From: Burkholderiales bacterium
GTDB lineage: Bacteria > Pseudomonadota > Gammaproteobacteria > Burkholderiales > Casimicrobiaceae
Assembly: GCA_905339295.1 (NCBI GenBank)
Contig: CAJPFI010000021.1
Coordinates: 1 to 64,000 of the forward strand
Direction: 5' to 3'
Length of the DNA: 64,000 nt
The notes beneath the pieces are model-generated. The model saw only the letters and a list, made by a program, of their open reading frames with translations. It was not told the DNA's origin and ran no database searches. Positions 37,118 to 45,484 of this stretch are shown one piece after another (positions within the stretch are counted from its first letter, which is position 1; each line of letters opens with the position of its first letter). The translations under genes and the position numbers were made by a program.

Positions 37118-38320
37118 TCAGGTGTAGCGCAGGCCCATCGCCTCGCGCACGTCTTCCATCGTCTCCTCGGCGAGCTTGCGCGCCCGCTCGCAGCCGTCGG
37201 CGACGATGTTGCGGACGAGCTGCGGATCGTCGAGGTACTTCTGCGCGCGCTCGTGCATCGGCGCCTGCTCCCTGAGAATGGCGTCGATCACCGGCTGCTT
37301 GCATTCGAGGCAGCCGATGCCCGCGCTCGTGCACCCTTTCCACACCCAGTCGCGCGTCGCCTCGTCGGAGTAGATCTGGTGCAGCGGCCACACCGGGCAG
37401 CGCTCGGGGTTGCCCGGGTCGCTGCGGCGCACGCGCGCCGGATCGGTCTGCATCGTGCGGATCTTGCGCGTGACCTCGGCCGGCTCCTCGCGCAGAAAGA
37501 TCGCGTTGCCGTAGGACTTCGACATCTTCTGGCCGTCGAGACCCGGCACCTTCGGCGTCGCGGTCAGCAGCGGCCGCGGCTCGGGCAGGATCACGCGGCG
37601 CGCGCCCTCGAGCCAGCCGAACAGCCGCTCCTGGTCGCCCAGCGACAGGTTCTGCGTGTCCTCGAGCAGGTCGCGCGCCGCGGCGAGCGCGGCCTCGTCG
37701 CCCTTCTCCTGGAACGCCGCCCGCAGCTCGTTGTAGCGCTTCGCCTTCCTGCTGCCGAGCTTCTTCACCGCCGCCTTCGCGTTTTCCTCGAAGCCGGCTT
37801 CCTTCCCGTAGATGTGGTTGAAGCGGCGCGCGAGCTCGCGCGTCAGCTCGATGTGCGACACCTGGTCGTCGCCCACCGGCACCATGTTCGCGCGGTAGAT
37901 CAGGATGTCCGACGACATCATCACCGGGTAGCCGAGGAAGCCGAAGTTCGACAGGTCGCGGTCGGCGAGCTTCTGCTGCTGCTCCTTGTAGGTCGGCACG
38001 CGCTCGAGCCAGCCCACCGGCGTGATCATGCCGAGCAGGAGCGTGAGCTCCGCGTGCTCGGGCACGCGCGACTGGACGAACAGCGTCGCGCGGGTCGGGT
38101 CGAGCCCGGCGCCGAGCCAGTCGACGAACATCTCCCAGACCATGTCGGCGATCGACTCCGACTCGTCGAAGTGCGTCGTCAGCGCGTGCCAGTCCGCCGC
38201 GAAGAACAGGCACTCGTGCTCCTCCTGCAGCCGCACCCAGTTGCGGAGCACGCCGTGGTAGTGGCCGATGTGCATGCGCCCCGTGGGACGCATGCCGGAG
38301 AGCACGCGGTCGTTGAACAT
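37118..38320 (-). CDS. trpS: Tryptophanyl-tRNA synthetase
   Basis: Class I synthetase of 400 aa. The HIGH-type motif is RMHIGHYHG near residue 16 and KMSKS is intact (GQKMSKSYGNAIFL). Tryptophan-pocket segments include FFAADWHALTTHFDE and GFLGYPVMMSSDILIYRA. Compared with the 330-aa E. coli enzyme it has an insertion of about 60 residues after VSHIELTRELARRFN (YGKEAGFEENAKAAVKKLGSR and following), which is characteristic of this subgroup. It begins 11 bp after the M50 protease gene and precedes scpA by 8 bp. Confidence 0.95.
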   Translation of the reverse strand: MFNDRVLSGMRPTGRMHIGHYHGVLRNWVRLQEEHECLFFAADWHALTTHFDESESIADMVWEMFVDWLGAGLDPTRATLFVQSRVPEHAELTLLLGMITPVGWLERVPTYKEQQQKLADRDLSNFGFLGYPVMMSSDILIYRANMVPVGDDQVSHIELTRELARRFNHIYGKEAGFEENAKAAVKKLGSRKAKRYNELRAAFQEKGDEAALAAARDLLEDTQNLSLGDQERLFGWLEGARRVILPEPRPLLTATPKVPGLDGQKMSKSYGNAIFLREEPAEVTRKIRTMQTDPARVRRSDPGNPERCPVWPLHQIYSDEATRDWVWKGCTSAGIGCLECKQPVIDAILREQAPMHERAQKYLDDPQLVRNIVADGCERARKLAEETMEDVREAMGLRYT

Positions 38321-38331
38321 GGAAGCTGCGG

Positions 38332-38991
38332 TCAGATGCCGGTCGACAGGCCGACGCCGGTGAGCGCCTCGATCGCGGCGACCGAGGCGCGGAAGAGCGG
38401 ACGCATCACCACGCCGAGCACGCCGGAGACGAGGAGCACGATCACGAGGATGAATCCGAACCGCTCGGTGTTCGAGTACGGGATCGCGAGCGAGCGCGGA
38501 AGCAGCGAAAGCGCGATGCGCCCGCCGTCGAGCGGCAGGATCGGCAGCAGGTTCAGGACCATCAGCGACACGTTGATCACGACTCCGACGACGGCCATGT
38601 ACTGCAGGCCGGCGCTCGCGAGCGCTCCGCCGCCCGAGGCGAGCCCGAGCAGCAGCGCCCAGAGGAGCGCCATCACGAAATTCGAGCCCGGCCCGGCGGC
38701 CGCGACCCACAGCATGTCCCGCTTCGGGTGACGGAGATTGCCGAAATTCACCGGCACCGGCTTGGCCCAGCCGAACAGGAACCCGCCCAGCCAGAGCGTG
38801 GCGAACGGCACGAGCACGGTACCCACCGGGTCGATATGCTTCAGCGGATTCAGGGTGACGCGGCCCAGCATCCAAGCCGTGCCGTCGCCGAACATCCGAG
38901 CCACGTAGCCGTGGGCCGCCTCGTGCACCGTGATCGCCAGAATGATCGGAATCGCGGCCAGCGCGATCCGCTCGAGCGACAGGAGCTCCAT
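38332..38991 (-). CDS. Site-2-protease-family membrane metallopeptidase (M50)
   Basis: A 219-aa integral membrane protein with five or six helices. The zinc-binding HEAAHGYVA lies in the first helix and the third ligand is in LPILPLDGGRIALSLLP. Between these, PLKHIDPVGTVLVPF and FGWAKPVPVNFGNLRHPKRDMLWVAAAGPGSNF (given here as residues about 48-100) match the stand-alone betaproteobacterial family adjacent to trpS. The target is unknown; there is no PDZ domain, so it is not RseP. Confidence 0.92.
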   Translation of the reverse strand: MELLSLERIALAAIPIILAITVHEAAHGYVARMFGDGTAWMLGRVTLNPLKHIDPVGTVLVPFATLWLGGFLFGWAKPVPVNFGNLRHPKRDMLWVAAAGPGSNFVMALLWALLLGLASGGGALASAGLQYMAVVGVVINVSLMVLNLLPILPLDGGRIALSLLPRSLAIPYSNTERFGFILVIVLLVSGVLGVVMRPLFRASVAAIEALTGVGLSTGI

Positions 38992-39047
38992 TGAGGGCGC
39001 ATTCTACCCGAGATCGGGTCCCGGCACGGCGCGCCCGCTCCCGCGGC

Positions 39048-39674
39048 TCAGGCGAGCCCCAGTACCGCGGGATCGCCCCGCCCGCGACGCAAGACGCTCC
39101 CCGGCGGCGTCGACAGGTCGACGATGGTCGACGGCTCGCCCGCGCAGGGACCGGCGTCGACGAACGCGTCGATGCGCCGGCCGACCGCAGCGACGATCGC
39201 ATCCGGGTCGTTCAGCGGCGCAGCGTCGCCCGGCAGGATCAGCGACGACGACAGGATCGGCTCGCCCATCTCCGCGACCAGCGCTGCGGCGACCGGGTGG
39301 CCGGGCACGCGCACGCCGATCGTGCTGCGCCGGGGATGTTTGAGCCTGCGCGGCACCTCGCGCGTCGCCGGCAGCAGGAACGTGTAGCTGCCGGGCACGC
39401 CCTGGCGAACGACGCGGAACTGCCAGTTGTCGAGCCGCGCGTAGCGGCCCGCCTGCGCCAGGTCGTGGCACACGAGCGTCAGGTGATGGTGCTCGTCGAT
39501 GGCACGGAGCGCGCGGATGCGCGCGGCGGCATCGAACGCGTCGAGCCCGCAGCCCAGCGCGTAGCACGAGTCCGTCGGATAGACGACGACGCCGCCCGCG
39601 CGCAGCAGCGCCACCGCCTGCCGGAGGAGCCGCGGCTGCGGGTTCGCGGGGTGGACGACGAGGTGTTGCGACAT
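39048..39674 (-). CDS. YciO/YrdC-family threonylcarbamoyl-AMP synthase-like protein
   Basis: A 208-aa protein of the Sua5/YciO/YrdC fold. GGVVVYPTDSCYALGCGL forms the nucleotide/threonine pocket. Also present are KHPRRSTIGVRVPGHPVAAALV and AGEPSTIVDLSTPP, with HHHLTLVCHDLAQAGRYA in the usual position. The sequence looks closer to YciO than to TsaC, so whether it makes the t6A precursor is uncertain. It is the first gene of the minus-strand operon through M50 protease, trpS, scpA, scpB and rluB. The ATG at 39674 is chosen because it gives MSQHLVVHPANPQPR. Confidence 0.9.
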   Translation of the reverse strand: MSQHLVVHPANPQPRLLRQAVALLRAGGVVVYPTDSCYALGCGLDAFDAAARIRALRAIDEHHHLTLVCHDLAQAGRYARLDNWQFRVVRQGVPGSYTFLLPATREVPRRLKHPRRSTIGVRVPGHPVAAALVAEMGEPILSSSLILPGDAAPLNDPDAIVAAVGRRIDAFVDAGPCAGEPSTIVDLSTPPGSVLRRGRGDPAVLGLA

Positions 39675-39765
39675 TCGCAGGGATGAGTAATCAGGGATCG
39701 GGAATCGGCATCGCGCGCCCGGTGCGCGGGCGGCCGCCAAGCCGCGTCGGCGCCGCCGCTGGTTA

Positions 39766-39794
39766 TATAATGTGCCCAAATTGCGACATTTTGG
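39766..39794 (+). promoter_or_regulatory. AT-rich promoter region with imperfect palindrome upstream of cysB
   Basis: A TATAAT box at 39766-39771 stands out in the GC-rich spacer. Immediately after it, 39776-39794 (CCAAATTGCGACATTTTGG) is a 19-bp palindrome with one mismatched pair outside the central three bases. The layout suits autoregulation by a LysR-type protein, but no -35 box is convincing and the known CysB sites are poorly conserved. Confidence 0.35.
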
Positions 39795-39872
39795 CTATAA
39801 ACGTCGACCCTGGCGATCCTGACCGGCGTGGACGTGCCGTCGCTGATCCCCGATCCCCTATCCCTGCCGCCC

Positions 39873-40811
39873 GTGAACCTGCAGCAACTTCGCTACCTCT
39901 GCGCCGTCGTCGACCATGGCCTCAACGTCTCGGACGCGGCCGCGGCGCTCTTCACGTCGCAGCCGGGCGTCAGCAAGCAGATCCGGCAGCTCGAGGACGA
40001 GCTGGGTCTCAGGGTGTTCGTCCGTCAGGGCAAGCGGCTCGCGTCGCTCACGCCGGCGGGGTCGGTCGTCATCGCGACCGCGCGCAAGGCGCTCGCCGAG
40101 ATCGGCAACCTGAAGCGCGTCGCCGACGAATTCCGCGGCGAGGACACCGGCGCGCTCGCGATCGCGACGACGCACACGCAGGCGCGCTACGTGCTGCCCA
40201 GGGTGCTGCAGGCGTTCGCCGAGCGTTACCCGAAGGTGCGCGTGATCCTTCACCAGGGCAACCCGCGCCAGGTCGCCGAGCAGACGGCGAGCGGCGATTG
40301 CGACCTCGGCATCGCGACCGAGGCGCTCACCGACTATCCGGAGCTCGCCACGCTGCCCTGCTACGCGTGGAACCGCTGCGTGATCGTGCCTTCCGGCCAT
40401 CCGCTCGCGAAGGCGAAGGGCCGGCTCACGCTCGAGGCGCTCGCCCGCTACCCGATCGTCACCTACGATTTCGCGTTCACGGGCCGCTCGCAGATCAACG
40501 CCGCGTTCGATGCGCGCGGGCTCGAGCCCAACGTCGTGCTCACCGCGCTCGACGCCGACGTGATCAAGACCTACGTCGAGCTGGGCATGGGCGTCGGCAT
40601 CATCGCCCAGATGGCGTTCGACCCGGCGCGAGACCGCGGCTTCGCCAAGCTCGACGCGGGCCACCTGTTCGCGCCGTCGATCACGCGGCTTGCGCTGCGG
40701 CGCGGCGTGTTCCTGCGCGGATACGTCTACGCGTTCGTCTCGCTGTTCGCCCCGAAGTACGACCGCGCGGCGGTGGACGCCGCGCTCGCGGGCCGGGAAG
40801 CCGCCGATTGA
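39873..40811 (+). CDS. cysB: CysB-type LysR regulator
   Basis: A 312-aa LysR-family activator of sulfur assimilation genes, sensing acetylserine or sulfate-related ligands. The N-terminal helix-turn-helix is NVSDAAAALFTSQPGVSKQIRQLE. The effector domain opens GALAIATTHTQARYVLPRV, which is diagnostic for CysB/Cbl, with LALRRGVFLRGYVYAFV near the end. I take the GTG at 39873 because it yields the family start MNLQQLRYL; a GTG at 39828 is possible. The downstream exporter overlaps its stop, so they are co-translated. No cys biosynthesis genes are in the window. Confidence 0.9.
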   Translation: MNLQQLRYLCAVVDHGLNVSDAAAALFTSQPGVSKQIRQLEDELGLRVFVRQGKRLASLTPAGSVVIATARKALAEIGNLKRVADEFRGEDTGALAIATTHTQARYVLPRVLQAFAERYPKVRVILHQGNPRQVAEQTASGDCDLGIATEALTDYPELATLPCYAWNRCVIVPSGHPLAKAKGRLTLEALARYPIVTYDFAFTGRSQINAAFDARGLEPNVVLTALDADVIKTYVELGMGVGIIAQMAFDPARDRGFAKLDAGHLFAPSITRLALRRGVFLRGYVYAFVSLFAPKYDRAAVDAALAGREAAD

Positions 40812-42040
40812 GCGCCGACGGTTCGTCACCGGCGCACGCCGCGCCGGCGCGGCGCTCCTGGTCGTTCGCGGCGCTGCTCGCGACGCTGGTGATGGTGGGG
40901 CCGTTCTCGATCGACCTGTACCTGCCGGCGTTCGCCGCGATCGGCGACGAGCTCGCGGTGCCGCGGGTGGCGGTGCAGGCGACGCTGTCCGCATACCTGT
41001 TCGCCTACGCGTTCATGATGCTGTGGCACGGCGCGCTGTCCGACGCGCTTGGCCGCCGTCCGGTCGTGCTGGCGAGCCTAGTCGTCTACGCGGTGGCGAC
41101 GCTCGGCTGCGCGATCGCGGGCAACGTCGAGTCGCTTTGGCTCGTGCGCGCGCTCCAGGGGCTGTCGGCGGGCGCGGGGCTGGTCGTCGGGCGCGCGATC
41201 ATCCGCGACCGCTTCCACGGGCACGAGGCGCAGAAGCTGATGTCGCAGATCACGCTCGTGTTCTCGATCGCGCCGGCGGTCGCACCGGTGATCGGCGGCA
41301 TCCTGCTCAACACCCTCGGCTGGCGCTCGATCTTCTGGGTGCTGCTCGCGTTCACGCTCGCGCTCCTCGCGTGGACCGCGCGGTCGCTCCCCGAGACGCA
41401 CCCGGTCGCGGCGCGCACGCAGCTGCATCCGCGCACGATGGCGCGCAACTACCGCGCGGTGCTCGGCCGCGGCGAGTTCCTGCTCCTCGCGCTCGTGCCG
41501 GCGCTCAACTTCTGCGCGTTCTTCGTCTACATCGCGGGCGCGCCGTCGTTCCTCGTCGACCTGCTCGGCGTGTCGACCTGGGGCTTCGGCTGGCTGTTCA
41601 TCCCGCTGATCGCGGGCGTCATGATCGGCGCGACGGCGTCGGGCCGCTTCGCCGGCCGGCTCACGCCGCACCGCACCGTTCGCCTCGGCTTCGCTTTCAT
41701 GGGCGGCGCGGCGGCCGCGAACCTCGCGCTGTGCGCGTTCGCGCCGCCGCACGTCGCGCTCAACGTCGCGCCGATCTTCTTCTTCATGATCGGCTCGTCG
41801 CTGGTGATGCCGAGCATCACCGTGATGCTGCTCGACCTGTTCCCGACGATGCGCGGGCTCGCCTCATCGCTGCAGGGCTTCATCCAGTTCGCGCTGTCGG
41901 GCATCATTGCCGGCACCGTCGCGCCGCTCCTCGACCGCTCGCTCCTCGGGCTCGCCGGCGGGATGGCCGGATTCACGCTCGCCGGGTTCGCCGCCTGGGT
42001 CGTCTATCTGCGCCGCTCGAACGTTGCTGCCGGGCCATGA
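40808..42040 (+). CDS. Bcr/CflA-type MFS drug exporter
   Basis: A 410-aa, 12-helix major facilitator of the drug:H+ antiporter-1 group. The family motifs are present: VGPFSIDLYLPAF in helix 1 with the conserved acidic residue, DALGRRPVVL (motif A), and LSAGAGLVVGRAIIRD with GWRSIFWVLL (motif C region). The start is taken as TTG at 40808, overlapping the cysB TGA (TTGA), because later ATGs would delete helix 1. Some Bcr homologues export cysteine, which would fit pairing with CysB; that link is an inference. Confidence 0.88.
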   Translation: MSADGSSPAHAAPARRSWSFAALLATLVMVGPFSIDLYLPAFAAIGDELAVPRVAVQATLSAYLFAYAFMMLWHGALSDALGRRPVVLASLVVYAVATLGCAIAGNVESLWLVRALQGLSAGAGLVVGRAIIRDRFHGHEAQKLMSQITLVFSIAPAVAPVIGGILLNTLGWRSIFWVLLAFTLALLAWTARSLPETHPVAARTQLHPRTMARNYRAVLGRGEFLLLALVPALNFCAFFVYIAGAPSFLVDLLGVSTWGFGWLFIPLIAGVMIGATASGRFAGRLTPHRTVRLGFAFMGGAAAANLALCAFAPPHVALNVAPIFFFMIGSSLVMPSITVMLLDLFPTMRGLASSLQGFIQFALSGIIAGTVAPLLDRSLLGLAGGMAGFTLAGFAAWVVYLRRSNVAAGP

Positions 42041-42513
42041 CGAAACCATCCGCCACCGCGATACTCGTGCTGGTCGCCGGCGCCGCGCTGCTGGCGACGG
42101 CCCCCGCCTCCGCCCAGCCCGGCGACGGCAGGCCGCAGGCACTGCCCGCGACGAAGATCCGGGTCGGACCGCACACGGTCACCGCCGAGGTCGCGGGGAC
42201 GCCGGAGCAGCGCACGATCGGGTTGATGTACCGCTTCAGCCTGCCGGCGGACCACGGGATGCTGTTCGTGTTCGCGGCGCCGCAGCCGCTCGCGTTCTGG
42301 ATGAGGAACACCTACATCCCGCTCTCGATCGCTTACATCGACGCCGACGGGCGCATCCTCAACGTCGCGGACATGGCGCCGCGCGACGAGTCGACGCACG
42401 CTTCGCACGGGGCCGCGCTCTACGCGCTCGAGATGCGCAAGGGCTGGTTCGCCGAGCGCCGCCTCGGGCCCGGCACGCGCGTTACCGGCCTGCCGCCCCC
42501 GGCGGCCCGCTGA
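42037..42513 (+). CDS. DUF192 exported protein
   Basis: A 158-aa protein with a signal peptide ending near ASAQ (residue 27) and a DUF192 domain: EQRTIGLMYRFSLPADHGMLFVF, PLAFWMRNTYIPLSIAYID and GAALYALEMRKGWFAERRL, in the order seen throughout the family. The fold is known structurally but the function is not. The ATG overlaps the exporter stop by 4 nt (ATGA), making cysB, exporter and DUF192 one coupled unit. Confidence 0.9.
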   Translation: MTKPSATAILVLVAGAALLATAPASAQPGDGRPQALPATKIRVGPHTVTAEVAGTPEQRTIGLMYRFSLPADHGMLFVFAAPQPLAFWMRNTYIPLSIAYIDADGRILNVADMAPRDESTHASHGAALYALEMRKGWFAERRLGPGTRVTGLPPPAAR

Positions 42514-42746
42514 CGCCCCCCCGCAGCGGCGACGGCACCGCACCGCGTGCTCCGCGCCGGGCATGCGCGATGCCGCCGTCATGGCACGTTGCGCGGATGC
42601 GCGCGTCGCGCGTGCGCCGTGCCCCGAGGTTGCGTTGCAGCGTCGCCGTCCGTCGCCCCGTTGTACACGACAGACTGTTCCGTCCTATGCTTGGCGTGAC
42701 GCTTCCCTCCACGCCCACCGGCCCTCCCCTGCGCCGCACCCGCGTC

Positions 42747-43562
42747 ATGACCTCGCCCGTGCGTCGTCGCGCCGCTCCTCCCGGATCCTCGATCGCGATC
42801 CTCGTTCCCGGCGCCGACGCCATCGCGAACGCGGGCGATCCGGCCAGCGTGATTCTCGCCTGGGCGCGCGGGCTCGGCTTCGACGGGATGAGCTACTTCG
42901 CGTCGCCGGCGGCGCGCCTCGCGGCCGACCCGACGCCGTCGTTGTGGTGCACCTGGGGCGAGGACTGGCAGCGCGAGTACCGCGAAGCGCGTCATGCCGA
43001 CGTCGACCCGCGCCTCGTCGCGACCGCCGACCAGTCGCTGCCGTGCCTGTGGGACGGAGGGATGATCGTCGCGCGCGGCCGGACGCGGCGGTTCCTCGAC
43101 GACGCCGCGCGAATCGGCATCCGCAGCGGCGTGGCGATCCCGATGGGCGTCGCGGGCGGGCGAGCCGTCGTCGCGTTCGACTCGTCGATCGCCCCGGTGA
43201 CGCAGGCGCGCCGCGCGGCGATCCTCGATCGGCTGGGGGACATGCTCTGGGTCGCGCAGGCGGTCCACGCGAGCCGCCACGCCGCGCTTCCCGCGCGCGC
43301 CGCGGCGTTGCGCCCCGACCCCTCCCACGCACTGTCGACCCGCGAGCATGCGTGCCTCGCGATGTCGGCGCGCGGGCTCACCAGCCGCGACATCGCGGTC
43401 AAGCTCGGCATCGCATCGCGGACGGTCGACTTCCACGTCGGCCGCGCGCTCGTCAAGCTGGCTGCGGTCAACCGCCACGAGGCGATCGCGAAGGCGATGG
43501 CGCGCGGCTGGCTGACGGGGTCGGACGGGCCAGCGGGGTCGGACTCGAAACGTCGCGTCTGA
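42747..43562 (+). CDS. LuxR-family regulator with autoinducer-binding domain (solo)
   Basis: A 271-aa quorum-sensing-type regulator. Residues about 25-175 form the acyl-homoserine-lactone domain with the conserved W-x3-Y (DWQREYRE), DP (ADVDPRLV) and W (LPCLWDGG) residues of the ligand pocket. Residues about 200-262 form the LuxR helix-turn-helix: LSTREHACLAMSARGLTSRDIAVKLGIASRTVDFHV. No luxI synthase is present in the window, so it is a solo or its synthase is elsewhere. The start could also be ATG at 42687. It converges on sppA with 13 bp between. Confidence 0.88.
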   Translation: MTSPVRRRAAPPGSSIAILVPGADAIANAGDPASVILAWARGLGFDGMSYFASPAARLAADPTPSLWCTWGEDWQREYREARHADVDPRLVATADQSLPCLWDGGMIVARGRTRRFLDDAARIGIRSGVAIPMGVAGGRAVVAFDSSIAPVTQARRAAILDRLGDMLWVAQAVHASRHAALPARAAALRPDPSHALSTREHACLAMSARGLTSRDIAVKLGIASRTVDFHVGRALVKLAAVNRHEAIAKAMARGWLTGSDGPAGSDSKRRV

Positions 43563-43575
43563 CTCCCTCCGCCCG

Positions 43576-44526
43576 TCAGCGCAGGTGCGGCATCGAGAAC
43601 GCGGACGAACGCATCGCCGTGATCGCGACGCGCCCGACCTCGGCCCCCACGCGCCGCGCCAGGCGGTTCACGAAATCCTCCCGCCGCGTGAAGTCGACGA
43701 CCTCCGTCGCGCCGAACACCTCGCGCGCGACGCTGTCGACCGTGCCGAACGCATCGGCGAGCCCCAGCTCGACGGCGCGCTGCCCGTTCCAGACGAGCCC
43801 GGAGAACATGTCCGGCGTTTCCCGGAGCCGCGCGCCGCGCGCATCGCGCACCGCGGCGACGAACTGCCGATGGATGTCGTCGAGCATCGACTGCGCGTAG
43901 TCGCGCTGCGCCTCCTGCAGCGGCGAGAACGGATCGAGGAAGGTCTTGTTGTCGCCCGCGGCGAGCGCGCGCCGCTCGACGCCGAGCTTCTCCATCGTGC
44001 CGACGAAGCCGAAGCCGTCGATGATCACGCCGATCGAGCCGACCAGGCTCGCCGGATCGACGTAGATCCGGTCGGCCGCCGCGGCCACGTAGTAGCCGCC
44101 CGACGCCGCCATCTCGTCGACGACCGCGTGCACCGGAATCTCCGGGTGCTTCGCCCGGAGCCGCCGCACTTCCGCGTAGATCTGCCCCGCCTGCACCGGG
44201 CTGCCGCCGGGACTGTTGATGCGCAGCACGACGCCCTTGGTGCCCGGCTGCTCGAGCGCGTCCCTGAGGCCGGCGATCACGTTGTCGGCGCTCGCGCGCC
44301 CTTCACGGTCGATCTCGCCGTCGAGGTCGACCAGGGCCGTGCACTTGTCGAGGCAAAGGCGGCCCTGCGTGCCGACGAGACCGAGGAGCACGAAGCCGCC
44401 GAGCACGACGATCGCGAGCGTCAGCAGCCGGAAGAAGATCGACCAGCGGCGCGCGCGCCGCTGTTCGACCACGATGTCGTTCGCAAGCGCCTCGAGCGCC
44501 CGCCGCTCCCAGCCTTCTTCCGCCAT
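43576..44526 (-). CDS. sppA: Signal peptide peptidase SppA (short form)
   Basis: Membrane-anchored serine protease that degrades cleaved signal peptides. The 316-aa S49 protein has one N-terminal transmembrane helix (FFRLLTLAIVVLGGFVLLGLV, around residues 31-51). The nucleophile Ser is in DEMAASGGYYVAAAAD, preceded by RINSPGGSPVQAGQIYAEV and followed by ASLVGSIGVIIDGFGFVGTMEKLGV, which carries the general-base Lys. The length is that of the single-domain type. The ATG at 44526 gives the usual betaproteobacterial start MAEEGWERRAL. It is the last gene of the rluC-gph-(Rieske remnant)-sppA run. Confidence 0.93.
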   Translation of the reverse strand: MAEEGWERRALEALANDIVVEQRRARRWSIFFRLLTLAIVVLGGFVLLGLVGTQGRLCLDKCTALVDLDGEIDREGRASADNVIAGLRDALEQPGTKGVVLRINSPGGSPVQAGQIYAEVRRLRAKHPEIPVHAVVDEMAASGGYYVAAAADRIYVDPASLVGSIGVIIDGFGFVGTMEKLGVERRALAAGDNKTFLDPFSPLQEAQRDYAQSMLDDIHRQFVAAVRDARGARLRETPDMFSGLVWNGQRAVELGLADAFGTVDSVAREVFGATEVVDFTRREDFVNRLARRVGAEVGRVAITAMRSSAFSMPHLR

Positions 44527-44567
44527 GTCGCCCCTCGCATCCGCGCGTGTACCGTCCTGCGTCCAGT

Positions 44568-44777
44568 CTACTCCGCCGCGACGACCGACACGCCGTCGCC
44601 GCCCACGACGACCGGCTCGAGCCCGCCGCCGGCGCACGGGCAAGCGTTGCGATACGCGGCGACGCGGCCCCTCCCGCGCAACGCGAAGCACGGCCCCGCC
44701 GCGCTCCCGAAACGCACGCCCGGACCGCCGTCGACCGGCGACGACGATGCCGCGACCCTCCTGCACCGGCCGTGCAC
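44568..44777 (-). pseudogene. Rieske-type ferredoxin remnant with the cluster ligands deleted
   Basis: The gene between gph and sppA in many Betaproteobacteria encodes a Rieske [2Fe-2S] protein of about 110 aa. Here the frame codes for only 69 aa. It keeps the family N-terminus (GVRFGSAAGPCFALRGRGRVAAYRNACP) and C-terminus (AGGGLEPVVVGGDGVSVVAAE), quoted in pieces here. The middle is gone: Cys-X-His has become CPC and the second Cys-X2-His is absent, so no cluster can form. The frame stays open, pointing to an in-frame deletion of about 40 codons across a CP/PC-like junction. The start is GTG at 44777 and the ribosome site is poor. It could instead be an unrelated small protein, but position and both flanks argue against that. 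Confidence 0.5.
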
Positions 44778-44815
44778 GGGATGCGTCGCGCGTCAGTCGC
44801 CGGCGGCGATCGCCG

Positions 44816-45484
44816 TCACGCGTTCGTCGCCAGCCACGTCCGCAGTTCCGCGATCGAGTGCACGGTCGCGAGCGGCCGGTGCGCCGCGAGCCCTTCCGTG
44901 TCGTGCGCGCCGTACGCGACCGCGACTGCCTGCGCGCCCGCGTTCCGCGCGAGGTCGAGGTCGTGCGTCGTGTCGCCGACCATCAGCGTGTCGCGCGGCT
45001 CGACCGCGAGCCGGTCCATCAGCGCGAGCAGCATGTCCGGATGCGGCTTCGGCAGCCCCTCGTCGGCGCAGCGCGTCGCGTGGAAGCGGCCGTGGAGTCC
45101 GGTGCGCGCGATCGAGCGATCGAGGCCCACGCGCGTCTTGCCGGTGGCGACGCCGAGCAGGAAGCCCGCATCGTCGAGATCCGAGAGCAGCGCGCACGCG
45201 CCGTCGAACAGCGGGATCGTCGTCTCGCGTCCGAGATAGTGGCGCCGGTAGTGCGACGCGAGCAGCCGCTGCTCGTCGGGCGTGAGCCCCGGCGCGACGT
45301 GGGCGAGCGCGTCGGCGAGACCGAGGCCGATCACGTAGCGCGCGTCGGCCTCGCTCGGCATCGGCCGGCCGACCTCGACGCAGGCGGCGCGGAGCGCGCC
45401 GGCGATCAGCGCCGTCGAATCGGCGAGCGTGCCGTCCCAGTCGAACACGATCAGCCGGTAGCGGCGCGGCGCGAGCTCAGGCAT
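44816..45484 (-). CDS. HAD-superfamily phosphatase, phosphoglycolate-phosphatase-like
   Basis: A 222-aa haloacid-dehalogenase-fold hydrolase. Motif I is VFDWDGTLADS, motif II VATGKTRVGLD, motif III Lys in GLPKPHPDML and motif IV MVGDTTHDLDLARNAG. The four-helix cap lies between motifs I and II. It resembles Gph, which clears 2-phosphoglycolate from oxidative DNA repair, but family members vary in substrate. The start overlaps the rluC stop by 8 nt. In relatives the order is rluC, this gene, Rieske protein, sppA. Confidence 0.9.
   Translation of the reverse strand: MPELAPRRYRLIVFDWDGTLADSTALIAGALRAACVEVGRPMPSEADARYVIGLGLADALAHVAPGLTPDEQRLLASHYRRHYLGRETTIPLFDGACALLSDLDDAGFLLGVATGKTRVGLDRSIARTGLHGRFHATRCADEGLPKPHPDMLLALMDRLAVEPRDTLMVGDTTHDLDLARNAGAQAVAVAYGAHDTEGLAAHRPLATVHSIAELRTWLATNA

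Noticed and set aside
42661-42691. TTGTAC and TATGCT as a luxR promoter, and ACAGACTGT as a lux or SOS half-site
   Set aside because: The spacer is 19 bp and the palindrome is only 9 bp, too weak to separate from chance.
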